Assembly: GCF_900115565.1 (NCBI RefSeq)
Contig: NZ_FOWW01000004.1
Coordinates: forward strand, 372,001-436,000
Reading direction: 5' to 3'
DNA: 64,000 nucleotides
Source of the DNA: Amycolatopsis arida
GTDB taxonomy: Bacteria; Actinomycetota; Actinomycetes; Mycobacteriales; Pseudonocardiaceae
Notes under the pieces: generated by a model
Databases searched by the model: none
The model's input: the letters and a program-made list of their open reading frames with translations, nothing else
What the model was told of the DNA's origin: nothing
Shown: one piece after another, positions 25,723 to 35,607 of the stretch
Numbering within the stretch: position 1 is the stretch's first letter
Layout: the number at the start of each line of letters is the position of its first letter
Made by a program: the position numbers and the translations under genes

Positions 25723-26993
25723 CGCACGCCTCCGATCGGCGCCGTCCGCGGCGTGGCCGCGCGGCACAGCTCGACCCACACCCGCGGCATCGGGCTGTGC
25801 GGCCCCGCCACCACCACGCCCCAACCGGCGGCGCGCAGCAGCTCGGCCGACTCTCCGGTGGCGGCCGCCCGCTGCTCGGGCGCGATCACCCCGGCGGACC
25901 AGGCGGGCGTGTCCAGCAGCACCGCGAGGCTGCGCACCCCCCGCGGCCGGTACCGCGCCAGCTCGTGCACCGAGTCGCTGCTGACCGTGCCCAGCACCGC
26001 GATGAGCTCCTGGCCCTCGGCCAGGTCGTAGCCGGAGGTGATGTCCCGCTGGTGGCCCGGCTGCAGGGCGGCGAGCGCGTCGAGCACCACGTGGTCGTAC
26101 TGCGCGCCGCCGTCGCCCGGCGTGTCGGCCACGACGTCACCGTGCTCGGTGAGCAGCCGGACCCGGTGGCCGGACCGGCGCAGATGCAGGCACACGCTGG
26201 CGGCGAAGGAGACGGCCCACTCGATGCTCGCGCTCGGTCCGGTGCCGTGGTGCGCGGCGGCGCGGCGGTCGAGCAGCACCGTGGTGCCACCTCGCCACGG
26301 TCGCTCCTCGACCCTGACCATGATCTCGTCCCGGCGCGCGGTGGACCGCCAGTGCACCTTGCGCAGGTCGTCGCCCTGCCGGTAGTGCCGGACCACGACA
26401 TCGGTCTCGCCCTGCCCGGCGTGCAGCCGCACGCTGCCGTCGTCGCCGGAGCCGACGCCGGCTCCGGCCGGCATGCCCCCCAGCGGCTCCACCCGCGGCA
26501 CCACCAGCAGCCGGGAGTGGCCGATGAGCTCGCGCTCGAACTCGCACAGGCCGAACGGGTCGGTGACGGTGGCCCGCAGCGGTCCCACCTGCTGGACCCC
26601 GCGCAGCAACGGCTGGATCGGGTACCGCAGCGCCACGGCGCGGTGCAGCGGCAGCCGCTCCACCACGAACCGCGGCCGGGTGCCGAGCGTGTACGGAAGG
26701 CCGTCCTCCAGCAGCACCTCACCGGCCGGCAGCCGCCCGGTGCGCCACAGCTCGAGCTGCACCTCGCCGGACCGGCCCACGGCCACCCGTTCGGGCAGCA
26801 GCGTGCGGGCCGCGCCGACGCGCAGCCGCGCGGCGGCCACGAAGAACGCCACCAGCACCGGCAGCGCGATGACGAACAGCGCCACGCGCAGGAGGTCGCG
26901 CTCGTTGAGCACCGCCGCGCACACGGCCGCTGCGGCGCCCGCGGCGAGCAGGCAGCGGCCGCGGGTGGTCAGCCCGGACAGCGCGCGCAGCAT
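25719..26993 (-). CDS. DUF58 domain protein
   Basis: Two N-terminal membrane helices are followed by a beta-rich region and the DUF58 motif RQGDDLRKVHWRSTARRDEI (about residues 205-224), with downstream VLLDRRAA resembling a MIDAS-less von Willebrand A fold. At 424 residues it is the normal size. DUF58 proteins are partners of MoxR ATPases in assembling or activating membrane complexes. It lies between moxR (43 bases upstream) and the transglutaminase gene (overlapping), forming the classic three-gene operon. Confidence 0.92.
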   Translation of the reverse strand: MLRALSGLTTRGRCLLAAGAAAAVCAAVLNERDLLRVALFVIALPVLVAFFVAAARLRVGAARTLLPERVAVGRSGEVQLELWRTGRLPAGEVLLEDGLPYTLGTRPRFVVERLPLHRAVALRYPIQPLLRGVQQVGPLRATVTDPFGLCEFERELIGHSRLLVVPRVEPLGGMPAGAGVGSGDDGSVRLHAGQGETDVVVRHYRQGDDLRKVHWRSTARRDEIMVRVEERPWRGGTTVLLDRRAAAHHGTGPSASIEWAVSFAASVCLHLRRSGHRVRLLTEHGDVVADTPGDGGAQYDHVVLDALAALQPGHQRDITSGYDLAEGQELIAVLGTVSSDSVHELARYRPRGVRSLAVLLDTPAWSAGVIAPEQRAAATGESAELLRAAGWGVVVAGPHSPMPRVWVELCRAATPRTAPIGGVR

Positions 26994-27036
26994 CGGGGAC
27001 CTCGGGTGGCCGGTCGCCGGGAACGGGACATCACGC

Positions 27037-28110
<1,074 letters not shown>

Positions 28111-28272
28111 TCGACCTCCTGGTGCCGAAGCCCCTGCCATCTTGCCTGCGCCCTGCCGTCTCGCACACCGCCGGGCGCGATCGCACCCGAAGTGGTTACC
28201 GGCCGCCCCACCGGGGGACAAGCCTGCCACGAAGTGTGTCAAACCCGGGCGAGTTGGGGGAGGGAACCCTGT

Positions 28273-28289
28273 GGTGACGCTTCGTCACC
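28273..28289. promoter_or_regulatory. Inverted repeat GGTGACG-CTT-CGTCACC in the moxR / ESX-accessory divergent gap
   Basis: A perfect 7-bp inverted repeat around three bases lies in the 301-base divergent region 28111-28411, which contains no gene. A TAAGCT hexamer (28360-28365) is a possible -10 for the rightward operon. The palindrome may be an operator for one or both sides; no regulator is known. Confidence 0.35.
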
Positions 28290-28411
28290 GCTGTGGTTCG
28301 CCCGATCGGTGGTACGGCGCCCCCGGACCTGGGGCCTCCCGTGACCGGCGGTTCTGACCTAAGCTTTCCCCACGGATTCGGTCGACTACGGAGAGGCGCG
28401 GTCGTGCGACC

Positions 28412-28798
28412 ATGGCAGACGACGACACAGCCACAGCCATGACCGATGTGGGCAGGACGGGTCCGGACGCCGCGCCCGGCACGGCCGGCTTCGCCGTCGC
28501 CCCCGAGCTGGCCGTCGAGACCTTCCGCCGGCTCAGCGAGCTGCAGGACGTGGTGGGCGCGATGGTGCGGCAGGCGAAGGTGCTCGGCCGTTCCGTGCCG
28601 CTCGGCGGCGGGTACGCGGCCGAGGTCGGGGACTTCATGGCGCGGTACGGCCTCGAGGGGCCGGGGTCCGCGGTCGCCGCGCTCACCCGTTTCGGGCGGG
28701 AGCTGGAGGAGCTGAAGGACCGGATCGACACTGCGGTGCGGCGTTACCGGGACGCCGACGAGGACGCGGCCGGCGGCGTCGACTGCACGGGTGGCTGA
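28412..28798 (+). CDS. Small helical protein of the ESX-accessory operon
   Basis: The 128-residue protein is not a recognised family to me. It is Asp/Thr-rich for the first 25 residues, then predicted all-helical (VETFRRLSELQDVVGAMVRQ near residues 35-54, and LTRFGRELEELKDRIDTAVR near 90-109). This helix-turn-helix size resembles EspC/WXG100-like partners, though a canonical WXG is absent. It is the first gene of an operon with a DUF3558 lipoprotein, a PPE-like protein and EspG, which suggests a role as a secreted or membrane partner. An internal ATG at 28439 is an alternative start. Confidence 0.6.
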   Translation: MADDDTATAMTDVGRTGPDAAPGTAGFAVAPELAVETFRRLSELQDVVGAMVRQAKVLGRSVPLGGGYAAEVGDFMARYGLEGPGSAVAALTRFGRELEELKDRIDTAVRRYRDADEDAAGGVDCTGG

Positions 28799-28803
28799 GC
28801 GGG

Positions 28804-29427
28804 ATGGCGCTGAGCACCCGGGGCACCCGGAGCACCCGGAGAACTCTGAGCACTCGGAACACGGCCCGGACCGCCGGCGGGGGCCGGCGGGGCGTGGTCG
28901 CGGCGCTGCTCGGGGCCGGTGCCGCGATGCTGCTGGTCGGGTGTGGCGCCACGTTGCCGGGGTCGGCCGCGCCACGCGCGGACTCCGGCGAGGGACCGGC
29001 CGGCACCGCGCCGGCGACCCCCGCGGGACTGGCCGACCTGCGGCCGTGCACGCTGCTCGGCCCGACCGAACGGTCCACCGCGGGACTGACCTCGCCCGGC
29101 CAGGAGATCACGATCGGGGTCGCCCGCGGGTGTGACTGGGCCGAGACCGGCACGTTCGGCGTGACGATCACCGTGGACACCACCAGCGGGCTGGCGGACC
29201 TGGCGGTGCGCCGCGCGCACACCACCGAGGACACCGTGGGTGACCGGGCGGCGCTGCGGGTCGCCGACCCGAAGGCCGACGACGGCACGTGCGCCGTGCT
29301 GCTGGCCGCCGGCGACGGGGCCAGCGTGCACGTCGACGTCACGAACGCGGACTTCACCGACACCGCGTCGGCGTGCCGGCGGGCGAGCACGATCGCGGAA
29401 CTGATCGGGCCGAAGCTGCCCACGTGA
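28804..29427 (+). CDS. DUF3558 lipoprotein
   Basis: The 207-residue precursor has a serine/threonine/arginine-rich N-terminus, a hydrophobic helix and the lipobox LLVGC (Cys about residue 48), so it is probably lipid-anchored outside the membrane. The mature part carries the DUF3558 pattern: LRPCTLLGPTE, GCDWAE, and a C-terminal CRRASTIAELIGPKLP helix with paired cysteines. DUF3558 lipoproteins are common in Pseudonocardiaceae and often accompany ESX-accessory genes. The six 9-bp repeats at its start make the cytoplasmic leader unusually long; an internal start would give a more normal signal peptide. Confidence 0.8.
   Translation: MALSTRGTRSTRRTLSTRNTARTAGGGRRGVVAALLGAGAAMLLVGCGATLPGSAAPRADSGEGPAGTAPATPAGLADLRPCTLLGPTERSTAGLTSPGQEITIGVARGCDWAETGTFGVTITVDTTSGLADLAVRRAHTTEDTVGDRAALRVADPKADDGTCAVLLAAGDGASVHVDVTNADFTDTASACRRASTIAELIGPKLPT
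28811..28864. repeat. Six 9-bp tandem units at the start of the lipoprotein gene
   Basis: Units of the type GAGCACCCG repeat six times with drift (GAGCACCCG, GGGCACCCG, GAGCACCCG, GAGAACTCT, GAGCACTCG, GAACACGGC). They encode an S-T-R triplet series and may vary in copy number. Confidence 0.75.
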
Positions 29428-29504
29428 GCGGAGCTTGCGGAGCGAACCATGGAACACAGCAGCCTTGGCGAACGCCGCGACGAGCGCCAGAGGAGGGGCG
29501 TGAG
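29424..29504 (+). repeat. Stop-to-start interspersed spacer element, copy B
   Basis: The second full copy of the element seen at 13126-13206. It starts with the base before the TGA of the lipoprotein gene and ends in the same SD-bearing block AGGAGGGGCGTGAG. The halves flanking the central GCCGCGACGAGCGCCAG are conserved. Confidence 0.7.
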
Positions 29505-29555
29505 CGAGCGTGCGAGCGAACCATGGAACACAGTAGCGCGGGGGAGGAGCGTGGA
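29500..29555 (+). repeat. Stop-to-start interspersed spacer element, copy C (shortened)
   Basis: A 56-bp tandem partial copy overlaps the end of copy B by five bases. It retains the GTGAGCGAGCGTGCGAGCGA start, ACCATGGAACACAG, and a diverged SD end (GGGGGAGGAGCGTGG) but lacks the central GCGACGAGCGCC part. It supplies the SD of the PPE-like gene. Confidence 0.65.
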
Positions 29556-30128
29556 ATGGACCAGCGGGGCGTGCCCGAGCCGGACCGGCGGTACGAGGCC
29601 TACAGCCATCCCGCGATGCGGGCCGAGGTCGAGACCGGCAACGACCCCGCCGAGGCGGGTGACGTGGGCCAGCAGTGGGGCGAGCTGGCGGCGCGGTTGC
29701 GGGAGTCGACGGACGCGCTGCGCGGCGTCGCCGAGGCGAGCGCGGAGCTCTGGCGGGGCGGCGCGGGTGACGCGGTGCGGCACGCGCTGACCGCAGCGGC
29801 CGGCTGGGCCGACGAGGCGGCCAGGGTGTCGGACGCGGTCGGCGGGTCGGTGGCCGAGCAGGCCGCGGTCGCCGCGCGGGCGCGGGCCGAGATGCCCGAG
29901 CCGGTGGACTACGACCCGGCGGGCATGATCCGGGGGGCCGCCGGCAGCGGCGACATCGTCGCGCTGATCGGGTTGTCCGACGCGTTGGCCGGGCGGCGGC
30001 TGGCGGCCGAGGTCGCCCGGCAGCGAGCCATCGACGTGATGCGGGCCAGGGACGCGGGGTTGCGGGCGGCGGTGCCGGCGGTCGGGTTCCCCGATCCGCC
30101 ACCACTCACCGCGCGCGGTGGCGGATGA
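29556..30128 (+). CDS. PPE/WXG-like ESX substrate-type protein
   Basis: The 190-residue protein is almost wholly helical. Its central helical hairpin carries SAELWRGGAGDAVRHALTAA (about residues 62-81), a W-x-G turn as in WXG100/PPE proteins. Preceding helices QQWGELAARLRESTDALRGV complete the fold. The ATG at 29556 follows GGGGAGGAG. It is coupled by ATGA to the espG gene, and EspG proteins are the chaperones of PPE-type substrates, so this is probably its client. It lacks the PPE N-terminal tripeptide, so the family call is by fold and context. Confidence 0.65.
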   Translation: MDQRGVPEPDRRYEAYSHPAMRAEVETGNDPAEAGDVGQQWGELAARLRESTDALRGVAEASAELWRGGAGDAVRHALTAAAGWADEAARVSDAVGGSVAEQAAVAARARAEMPEPVDYDPAGMIRGAAGSGDIVALIGLSDALAGRRLAAEVARQRAIDVMRARDAGLRAAVPAVGFPDPPPLTARGGG

Positions 30129-30877
30129 TCCGCGTCTCGGCCTCGGCCTTCGACATCCTCTGGGCCGACCTCGGGCACGCCGGCGTGCCGGCGCCGCTGT
30201 GCGTGCCCAGCGTGGGGGTGACCGAGGCGGAGCGGGCGGCGGTGCGCGAGGCAGTGTACGACAACCTCGCCGAGCGCGGCCTGCTCGTCGACGGGGTGGT
30301 GGAGCCCGAGCTGGTGACCCGGTTGGCGGTGCTCGCCGGGGCCGAGGCCACCGTGGAGTGCGAGGCGCTGCTCGACATGGACGACCCGGAGCCGCTGCGC
30401 GCGGTGGCCGCGGCGCGCGACGGGCTGGGGGTGCTGGCCGCGCAGCCGCGGCGGACCATCGGCCTGTCCGAGATCGGGGAGGGCGAGCTGGTGGCGGCGG
30501 CCGTCGGGGTGCTGCCGGAGCTCGAGCCCGGGCCCGGCTACGGCGTCAGCCTGCCCGCCTCCGCGCTGGGGTCCGCGATGGCCGACCCGGTGTTCGACGA
30601 GGGCGGTGCCGACGACCTGTCCGCGGCGCACGCGCAGCAGATCCGAGAGGTGCTGGCCATCCAGGCGCGACCGGTGCTCGCCGCCGGTCAGTTCTCGGTG
30701 TGCGTGCGGGCGGGCGGGCGGCCGCGCCGGCTCGGCGGGGTGAGCTGGTTCCACACGGACGTCGGTGCCTATCTCGGTGCGGTCGCCCCCGGCCGCGGCG
30801 GGCAGGACTGGCTCACCGTGGCGCCCACCGACAGCGTCCGCCTCGCCGGCCGCCTCGCCGACTTCCTCACCGGCTGA
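30125..30877 (+). CDS. espG: ESX secretion-associated protein EspG
   Basis: The 250-residue protein matches the EspG family, cytosolic chaperones that hold PE/PPE-type ESX (type VII) substrates before secretion. The usual N-terminal SASAFDILWADLG, a mid-region with acidic helices, and the late segment GVSWFHTDVGAYLGAV are typical of Pseudonocardiaceae EspG. It overlaps the upstream PPE-like gene (ATGA). No eccB-E, mycP or espI gene is in the window, so it must serve an ESX system encoded elsewhere. Confidence 0.85.
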   Translation: MIRVSASAFDILWADLGHAGVPAPLCVPSVGVTEAERAAVREAVYDNLAERGLLVDGVVEPELVTRLAVLAGAEATVECEALLDMDDPEPLRAVAAARDGLGVLAAQPRRTIGLSEIGEGELVAAAVGVLPELEPGPGYGVSLPASALGSAMADPVFDEGGADDLSAAHAQQIREVLAIQARPVLAAGQFSVCVRAGGRPRRLGGVSWFHTDVGAYLGAVAPGRGGQDWLTVAPTDSVRLAGRLADFLTG

Positions 30878-31167
30878 CCCGGGCCGGCACCGACCCGGCC
30901 TCGCCCACGCCCGGCGGCGCCCACCCCTTCCCCCGTCACCCCCACTCCGTCCCCACGGCCCCACTTGGGCTACCCACCCAGCCCCACCACCGCCTCCGCG
31001 CGCCCCGCACCGGGCCCTGACGGCCCGTCTCGAGGTCCGTCAAGGGCCGCTCGGAGGCGGCGAACCTCACCCGCCGCGGCGATGCTTCCCCACCGGGCCC
31101 CACTCGAGCCCACCGCCGTGACCTGCGCAAACAGGAAAGCTCATGACCCGATCGAGCGCGTTCGTCG
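30878..31167. other. Gene-free spacer between espG and the mraZ promoter
   Basis: No coding frame is supported. About 30895-31010 is strongly C-rich on the plus strand (runs such as CCCCTTCCCCC and ACCCACCCAGCCCC), that is G-rich on the minus strand, with potential for G-quadruplexes there. The following part carries no clear hairpin. It insulates espG from the division cluster. Confidence 0.5.
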
Positions 31168-31207
31168 TTGACTGTGGTGGAAAGTGGGGTACGGTGGTGC
31201 ACAGTGG
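31168..31207 (+). promoter_or_regulatory. mraZ promoter with a fourfold MraZ operator
   Basis: TTGACT (31168-31173), a 16-base spacer and TACGGT (31190-31195) form the best -35/-10 pair in the window. GTGG recurs at 31174, 31184, 31194 and 31204, exactly ten bases apart, reading alternately TGGTG and TGGGG. E. coli MraZ binds TGGGN repeats with ten-base period in its own promoter, so these are the autoregulatory boxes; they overlap the promoter and should repress. The 5' UTR to the GTG at 31283 is about 80 bases. Confidence 0.8.
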
Positions 31208-31282
31208 GGCGGAAGGGAGCCCCGTGGCCGACCCGGAGGGTCCGAAGAGGACGTTCAGGGCTCGGTGGGGAGGTGGAGGTCG

Positions 31283-31714
31283 GTGTTCCTCGGCACCCAC
31301 ACCCCCAAGCTGGACGACAAGGGGCGACTCACGTTGCCCGCGAAGTTCCGCGAAGCGTTGGCGGGTGGGTTGATGATCACCAAGGGACAGGACCACTGCC
31401 TGTACGTCTTCCCGCGCGCGGAGTTCGAGCAGATGGCCCGCAAGGTCGCCGAGGCCCCGTTCACGAACGAAGCGGTCCGCGCCTACCAACGGTATCTGTT
31501 CGCCGGCACCGACGAGCAACGCCCGGACGGGCAGGGGCGCATCGCCATCGCGCCCGAGCTGCGGCGGTACGCCGGGTTGAGCAAGGAGTGCGTGGTGATC
31601 GGCGCGATCACCAGGTTGGAGATCTGGGACGCCGAGGCGTGGCAGACCTACCTGGAGGAGCACGAGGACAGCTACGCCAAGGCGCAGGAGGAGGTACTGC
31701 CGGGCGTGTTCTGA
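31283..31714 (+). CDS. mraZ: Transcriptional regulator MraZ
   Basis: The 143-residue protein has the two AbrB-like MraZ domains: [20 protein letters not shown] (residues 5-24) and [20 protein letters not shown] (residues 75-94), each with the DxKGR-type DNA-binding loop. It represses the division cluster by binding repeats in its own promoter. The GTG at 31283 gives the standard 143-residue length and start VFLGTHTPK, with GGGGAGG nine bases upstream; the frame stays open to 31184 but that extension is glycine-rich, overlaps the operator and is unconserved. A 234-base spacer without a recognisable gene separates it from rsmH. Confidence 0.97.
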   Translation: MFLGTHTPKLDDKGRLTLPAKFREALAGGLMITKGQDHCLYVFPRAEFEQMARKVAEAPFTNEAVRAYQRYLFAGTDEQRPDGQGRIAIAPELRRYAGLSKECVVIGAITRLEIWDAEAWQTYLEEHEDSYAKAQEEVLPGVF

Positions 31715-31948
31715 ACGTGGTGCGACGGCGGGAGGCGTCGTCGTGCGCGGTCTCGGTGTGGCCCGTGGGGAGCGGCGTCGCCCGAGGCGGTGACTGTCGT
31801 GAGGTCTCTGTCCGCTCAGCGGCCCTGGTGCACCTTCCCCGGCACCAGGTTCGCAGCGGGCGGGCGGGGACCTGACGGCAGCCGCCGGCCGCGACGGGAG
31901 GCCGGTCGCGAGTGGAGGGCGCGAGCGGAGAGCGGAAGGGGGTTGGCC

Positions 31949-32899
31949 ATGGCGGAGCACGTTCCGGTGCTGCTGGACCGCATCCTCGAGCTGTTCGCCC
32001 CGGCGCTCGCCGACCGTGCTGCCGTGCTGGTCGACGCCACCGTCGGGCTCGGCGGCCACGCCGACGCGCTGCTCGCGGCGCACCCCGGGCTCCGGCTGGT
32101 CGGGTTGGACCGCGACCCCGACGCGCTCGACCGCGCTCGCGCGCGGCTGGCCCGACACGGCGACCGGGCGCATCTCGTGCACGCCGTCTACGACCGCCTC
32201 CCCGAGGTGCTCACCGACCTCGGACTGTCCCGAGTGGACGGCGTGTTGTTCGACCTCGGGGTGTCGTCGATGCAGCTGGATCGCGCCGACCGTGGCTTCG
32301 CCTACGCCAGGGACGCCCCGCTGGACATGCGGATGGACCCGACGACCGGCCCGACCGCCGCCGACGTCCTCAACACCTACCCCGCCGCCGAGCTGACCCG
32401 GATCCTGCGGGACTACGGCGAGGAGCGCTTCGCCGCGCGGATCGCGAGGGCGATCGTCGCCGAGCGCGAGCGCGCGCCGTTCGACCGCAGCGAGCGGCTG
32501 GTGCGGCTGCTCTACGCCACCGTCCCAGCGCCGAGCCGGCGCACCGGCGGGCACCCCGCCAAGCGCACCTTCCAGGCACTGCGGATCGAGGTCAACGGCG
32601 AGCTGGACATCCTTCGCGGGGCACTGCCCGCGGCCCTCGACGCGCTCGCCGTGGGCGGGCGGATCGTCGTGGAGTCCTACCACTCCCTGGAGGACCGCAC
32701 GGTGAAGCAGTCCTTCGCGGCGCTGGCCCGCTCCCGCACCCCCGAGGGGCTGCCGGTGGAGCTGCCCGGACACGGACCCCAGCTTCGGCTACTCACCCGC
32801 GGGGCCGAGAAGGCCGGCGCCGCGGAGATCGAGCGGAACCCGCGCGCCAGCTCGGTACGGCTGCGTGCGGCGGAGCGGATCGGAGAGGCAACCACATGA
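31949..32899 (+). CDS. rsmH: 16S rRNA (cytosine1402-N4)-methyltransferase
   Basis: RsmH methylates C1402 in the ribosomal P site. The 316-residue product has the starting block [18 protein letters not shown] motif [15 protein letters not shown] (about residues 28-41), [20 protein letters not shown], and the C-terminal RNA-binding [14 protein letters not shown]. The ATG at 31949 is chosen by these; the frame is open upstream to 31790 but the added residues are arginine-rich. The stop overlaps the ftsL start (ATGA). Confidence 0.97.
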   Translation: MAEHVPVLLDRILELFAPALADRAAVLVDATVGLGGHADALLAAHPGLRLVGLDRDPDALDRARARLARHGDRAHLVHAVYDRLPEVLTDLGLSRVDGVLFDLGVSSMQLDRADRGFAYARDAPLDMRMDPTTGPTAADVLNTYPAAELTRILRDYGEERFAARIARAIVAERERAPFDRSERLVRLLYATVPAPSRRTGGHPAKRTFQALRIEVNGELDILRGALPAALDALAVGGRIVVESYHSLEDRTVKQSFAALARSRTPEGLPVELPGHGPQLRLLTRGAEKAGAAEIERNPRASSVRLRAAERIGEATT

Positions 32900-33639
32900 C
32901 CGCGCCCACCCGCACACGCACCCAGCAGCCCCCGTCCCGGACGCGGCGGCGGGCCCGCGCCACGCCGGCGACCGAGGAGACACCGGACACTCCCCGGCGT
33001 CGGCAGCGCGCACCCCGGCGCACCTCCCAGCGGGGGCGAACCTCGGCCGCCGAGCGAGCCTACGCCCGGCGTGCCCAGCGGGCCGACCTGGTGCAGCGCG
33101 AGGGCGACGCGCCGGCGCCGGCGCGTCGCCGGGTCCTGCTGCGCCGGCCCCGCTCGCGCACCTCGTTCGTGCTGCTCATGATGGGGCTGCTGGCCGCCGG
33201 GGTGGCCGCCTCGCTGTGGCTGTCCACCCAGGCCATCGCCGACACCTACCGGCTGGAGCGGTTGCGCGAGGACACCGCCGGGCTGGCCGAGCGGGTGGAC
33301 CAGCTGCAGCGGGAGGTGACCGGCCTGGAATCGCCGGCGGCGCTGGACGAGCGGGCCCGCCGACTGGGCATGGTGCCCGGTGGCGATCCCGCCAGGATCG
33401 TGGTCGCCCCGGACGGCACGACGACGCTGGTCGGTGAGCCGAAGGCGGCGGTCGCGCCTCCTCCGCCACCGCCGCCCAGCAGGCCCACCGCCGAACCCCC
33501 CGCCGACACCGAGCGGCAGCCGGCGCCGGAGCAGGGCGCGCCAGCCGACGAGGGCACGGACCAGCAGACGGACCAGCAGGCCGACCAGCAGGGCGACGTG
33601 GCGCCCGAGCAGCGCGCCGCCGGCGCCGGAGGCGACTGA
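32896..33639 (+). CDS. ftsL: FtsL-like septum protein
   Basis: The 247-residue bitopic protein has an extended, Arg/Thr/Pro-rich cytoplasmic domain (~90 residues), one membrane helix (about residues 95-116, [20 protein letters not shown]), then a coiled-coil/leucine-zipper segment ([20 protein letters not shown]) and a proline/glutamine-rich tail with [11 protein letters not shown] repeats. This is the FtsL/DivIC topology; in mycobacteria the gene in this place (Rv2164c) is likewise a proline-rich FtsL. It bridges FtsQ/FtsB and FtsWI at the septum. Coupled on both sides (ATGA with rsmH, TGATG with ftsI). Confidence 0.85.
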   Translation: MTAPTRTRTQQPPSRTRRRARATPATEETPDTPRRRQRAPRRTSQRGRTSAAERAYARRAQRADLVQREGDAPAPARRRVLLRRPRSRTSFVLLMMGLLAAGVAASLWLSTQAIADTYRLERLREDTAGLAERVDQLQREVTGLESPAALDERARRLGMVPGGDPARIVVAPDGTTTLVGEPKAAVAPPPPPPPSRPTAEPPADTERQPAPEQGAPADEGTDQQTDQQADQQGDVAPEQRAAGAGGD

Positions 33640-35567
33640 TGGCGGGCGTGCCCGATCGCCGTTCGGCCCGCCAGCCCGCCAGGGTGCGGGCGGGCACCCG
33701 GCGGACGTACTCGGCCAGGGCCCGGCGGCGTGGTGCCGGCCGGGTGGACGGCGGCAACCGCCAGCGGTTCGTGGCGGTCCGGATCATCCTGGTGCTGGTG
33801 CTGGCCGCCGCCGGCGTCAAGCTGGTGCACCTCCAGGCCTTCGAGGCCGCGGCGCTGTCGGCGCAGGCCGAGCGGCAACGGGTGACCTCCATCGAGATCC
33901 CGGCGCCGCGCGGGTCCATCGTGGACCGCAACGGCGCGAAGCTGGCGTTCAGCGTGGAGGTCCGGAGCCTGTCGGTGAGTCTGCGGTCGATGCGGCGGAC
34001 CTGGACCGAGTACGCCCGGCAGCACCCGGAGTCCGGGCAGGACTTCCGGACCAGGGCGGCCGACGCGGCGGCGTTCATCGCGGAGAAGCTGCCTGGCAAG
34101 GTCACCGAGGCGGAGCTGCTCTCGAAGTTCCACAAACCGGCCGACTTCACCTACCTCGTCCACGAGGTGGAGCCGTCGGTGGCCAAGGAGATCACCGAGC
34201 GGTTCCCGGAGATCGGCACGGAGAACCGGGCCAGGCGGGAGTACCCCGGTGGGTCGCTGGCGGCCCAGGTGGTGGGCGTGGCCAACTGGCGGATGGAGGA
34301 CCCGGATCCCTACAAGCACAACCTGCACGGCCTGTCCGGGTTGGAGTTCGTTCGCGACGGCGACCTCTCGGGCACGCCGGGCCGCCGGCTGGCCGACACC
34401 AAGCAGGGCAACGACAACGTCATCATCCCCGGCACGGAGCGCGAGCTGCAGCCGGCCGTGCCCGGCTCGGACCTCGAGCTCACCATCGACTCCGACGTGC
34501 AGTACGTGGTGCAGAACATGCTCAGCGACTACGTGCGGGGCGCCAGGGCCCGGGGCGGCAGCGCCGTGGTGATGGACGCGCGGACCGCGGAGGTCTACGC
34601 GCTGGCGACCGACGAGACGTTCGACCCCAACGGTCCGCTCGACCCGAAGAAGCTGACCAACGAGGCGGTCACCAACGCCTTCGAGCCGGGCTCGGTGAAC
34701 AAGGTGGTCACCGCGGCCGCGGCCCTCGAGACGGGCGTGGCGACGCCGGAGTCGGTGCTCGAGGTGCCCGACTCGCTGCAGGTGGCCGACCACGTCGTGC
34801 ACGACGCCTGGGAGCATCCGACCCAGCCGTTCACCGTCACCGGGATCTTCGCCAAGTCCTCCAACATCGGCACGCTGCTGCTGGCCCGGCAGGTCGGGGA
34901 GGAGCGGTTCGCGGAGATGCTGAAGCGGTTCGGGCTGGGCACGCGGACCGGGATCGGCCTGCCCGGGGAGAGCCCGGGCAGCGTGCCGCCCCGGGACCAG
35001 TGGTACGCCACCACGTTCGGCAACCTGCCGATCGGACAGGGCCTGTCGATGACCGTGCTGCAGATGACCAGCATGTACCAGGCGATCGCCAACCACGGCC
35101 TTCGGGTGGAGCCGCGGATCGTCCGCGCCAAGATCACCCCGGACGGGCGGCGGGTCGAGGAGCCGACGCCCGGCACCGGGCAGGTGGTGAGCCCGCAGAC
35201 CGCGGACACGGTCAGGAACATGCTGCGCGCGGTGACCCAGAAGGAGGGCGGGAACAACAACGGCACCGCCCCCGCGGCGGCGTTGGAGGGCTACCAGATC
35301 TCCGGCAAGACCGGCACCGGCCAGCAGGTCGATCCGAGGACCAGGAAGTACAGCGACTCGCTGTACAACATCACCTTCGCCGGGATCCTGCCGGCCGACG
35401 CTCCGCGGTTCGTGGTCGGCATCCGGTTGGACGCTCCGGAGGACACGCTGCCGCAGGGCTCCACCGCGGCGCCGCTGTTCCACGACATCGCCTCGTACCT
35501 GGCACAGCGCTTCCAGCTCCCGCTGTCGGAGAGCCCCACCCCGGTCGTCCCGCTGGTCCTGAGCTAG
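33639..35567 (+). CDS. ftsI: Peptidoglycan D,D-transpeptidase FtsI (PBP3 / PbpB type)
   Basis: FtsI crosslinks septal peptidoglycan in the FtsW-FtsI complex. The 642-residue protein has a short basic cytoplasmic tail, one membrane helix (about residues 46-66), a dimerisation domain opening with SIEIPAPRGSIVDRNGAKLA, and the transpeptidase domain. Active-site motifs are SVNK (Ser352, Lys355), SSN (407-409) and KTG (557-559). The SxxK is unusual in having Val-Asn where many have Thr-Phe. The ATG overlaps the ftsL stop. No murE follows, so the dcw cluster is broken here. Confidence 0.97.
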   Translation: MAGVPDRRSARQPARVRAGTRRTYSARARRRGAGRVDGGNRQRFVAVRIILVLVLAAAGVKLVHLQAFEAAALSAQAERQRVTSIEIPAPRGSIVDRNGAKLAFSVEVRSLSVSLRSMRRTWTEYARQHPESGQDFRTRAADAAAFIAEKLPGKVTEAELLSKFHKPADFTYLVHEVEPSVAKEITERFPEIGTENRARREYPGGSLAAQVVGVANWRMEDPDPYKHNLHGLSGLEFVRDGDLSGTPGRRLADTKQGNDNVIIPGTERELQPAVPGSDLELTIDSDVQYVVQNMLSDYVRGARARGGSAVVMDARTAEVYALATDETFDPNGPLDPKKLTNEAVTNAFEPGSVNKVVTAAAALETGVATPESVLEVPDSLQVADHVVHDAWEHPTQPFTVTGIFAKSSNIGTLLLARQVGEERFAEMLKRFGLGTRTGIGLPGESPGSVPPRDQWYATTFGNLPIGQGLSMTVLQMTSMYQAIANHGLRVEPRIVRAKITPDGRRVEEPTPGTGQVVSPQTADTVRNMLRAVTQKEGGNNNGTAPAAALEGYQISGKTGTGQQVDPRTRKYSDSLYNITFAGILPADAPRFVVGIRLDAPEDTLPQGSTAAPLFHDIASYLAQRFQLPLSESPTPVVPLVLS

Positions 35568-35607
35568 CCGACCCGAGCCGTTCCGGATCCGCCGGATGTG
35601 GGCCCTG

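Noticed and set aside
30895-31010. G-quadruplex array on the minus strand
   Set aside because: C-runs occur but are irregular, and no regulatory link can be shown; it is noted within the spacer only.
31184-31282. N-terminal extension of MraZ
   Set aside because: It would start within the operator boxes and downstream of no SD; its residues are Gly/Arg-rich and the remaining 143 residues match the family start.
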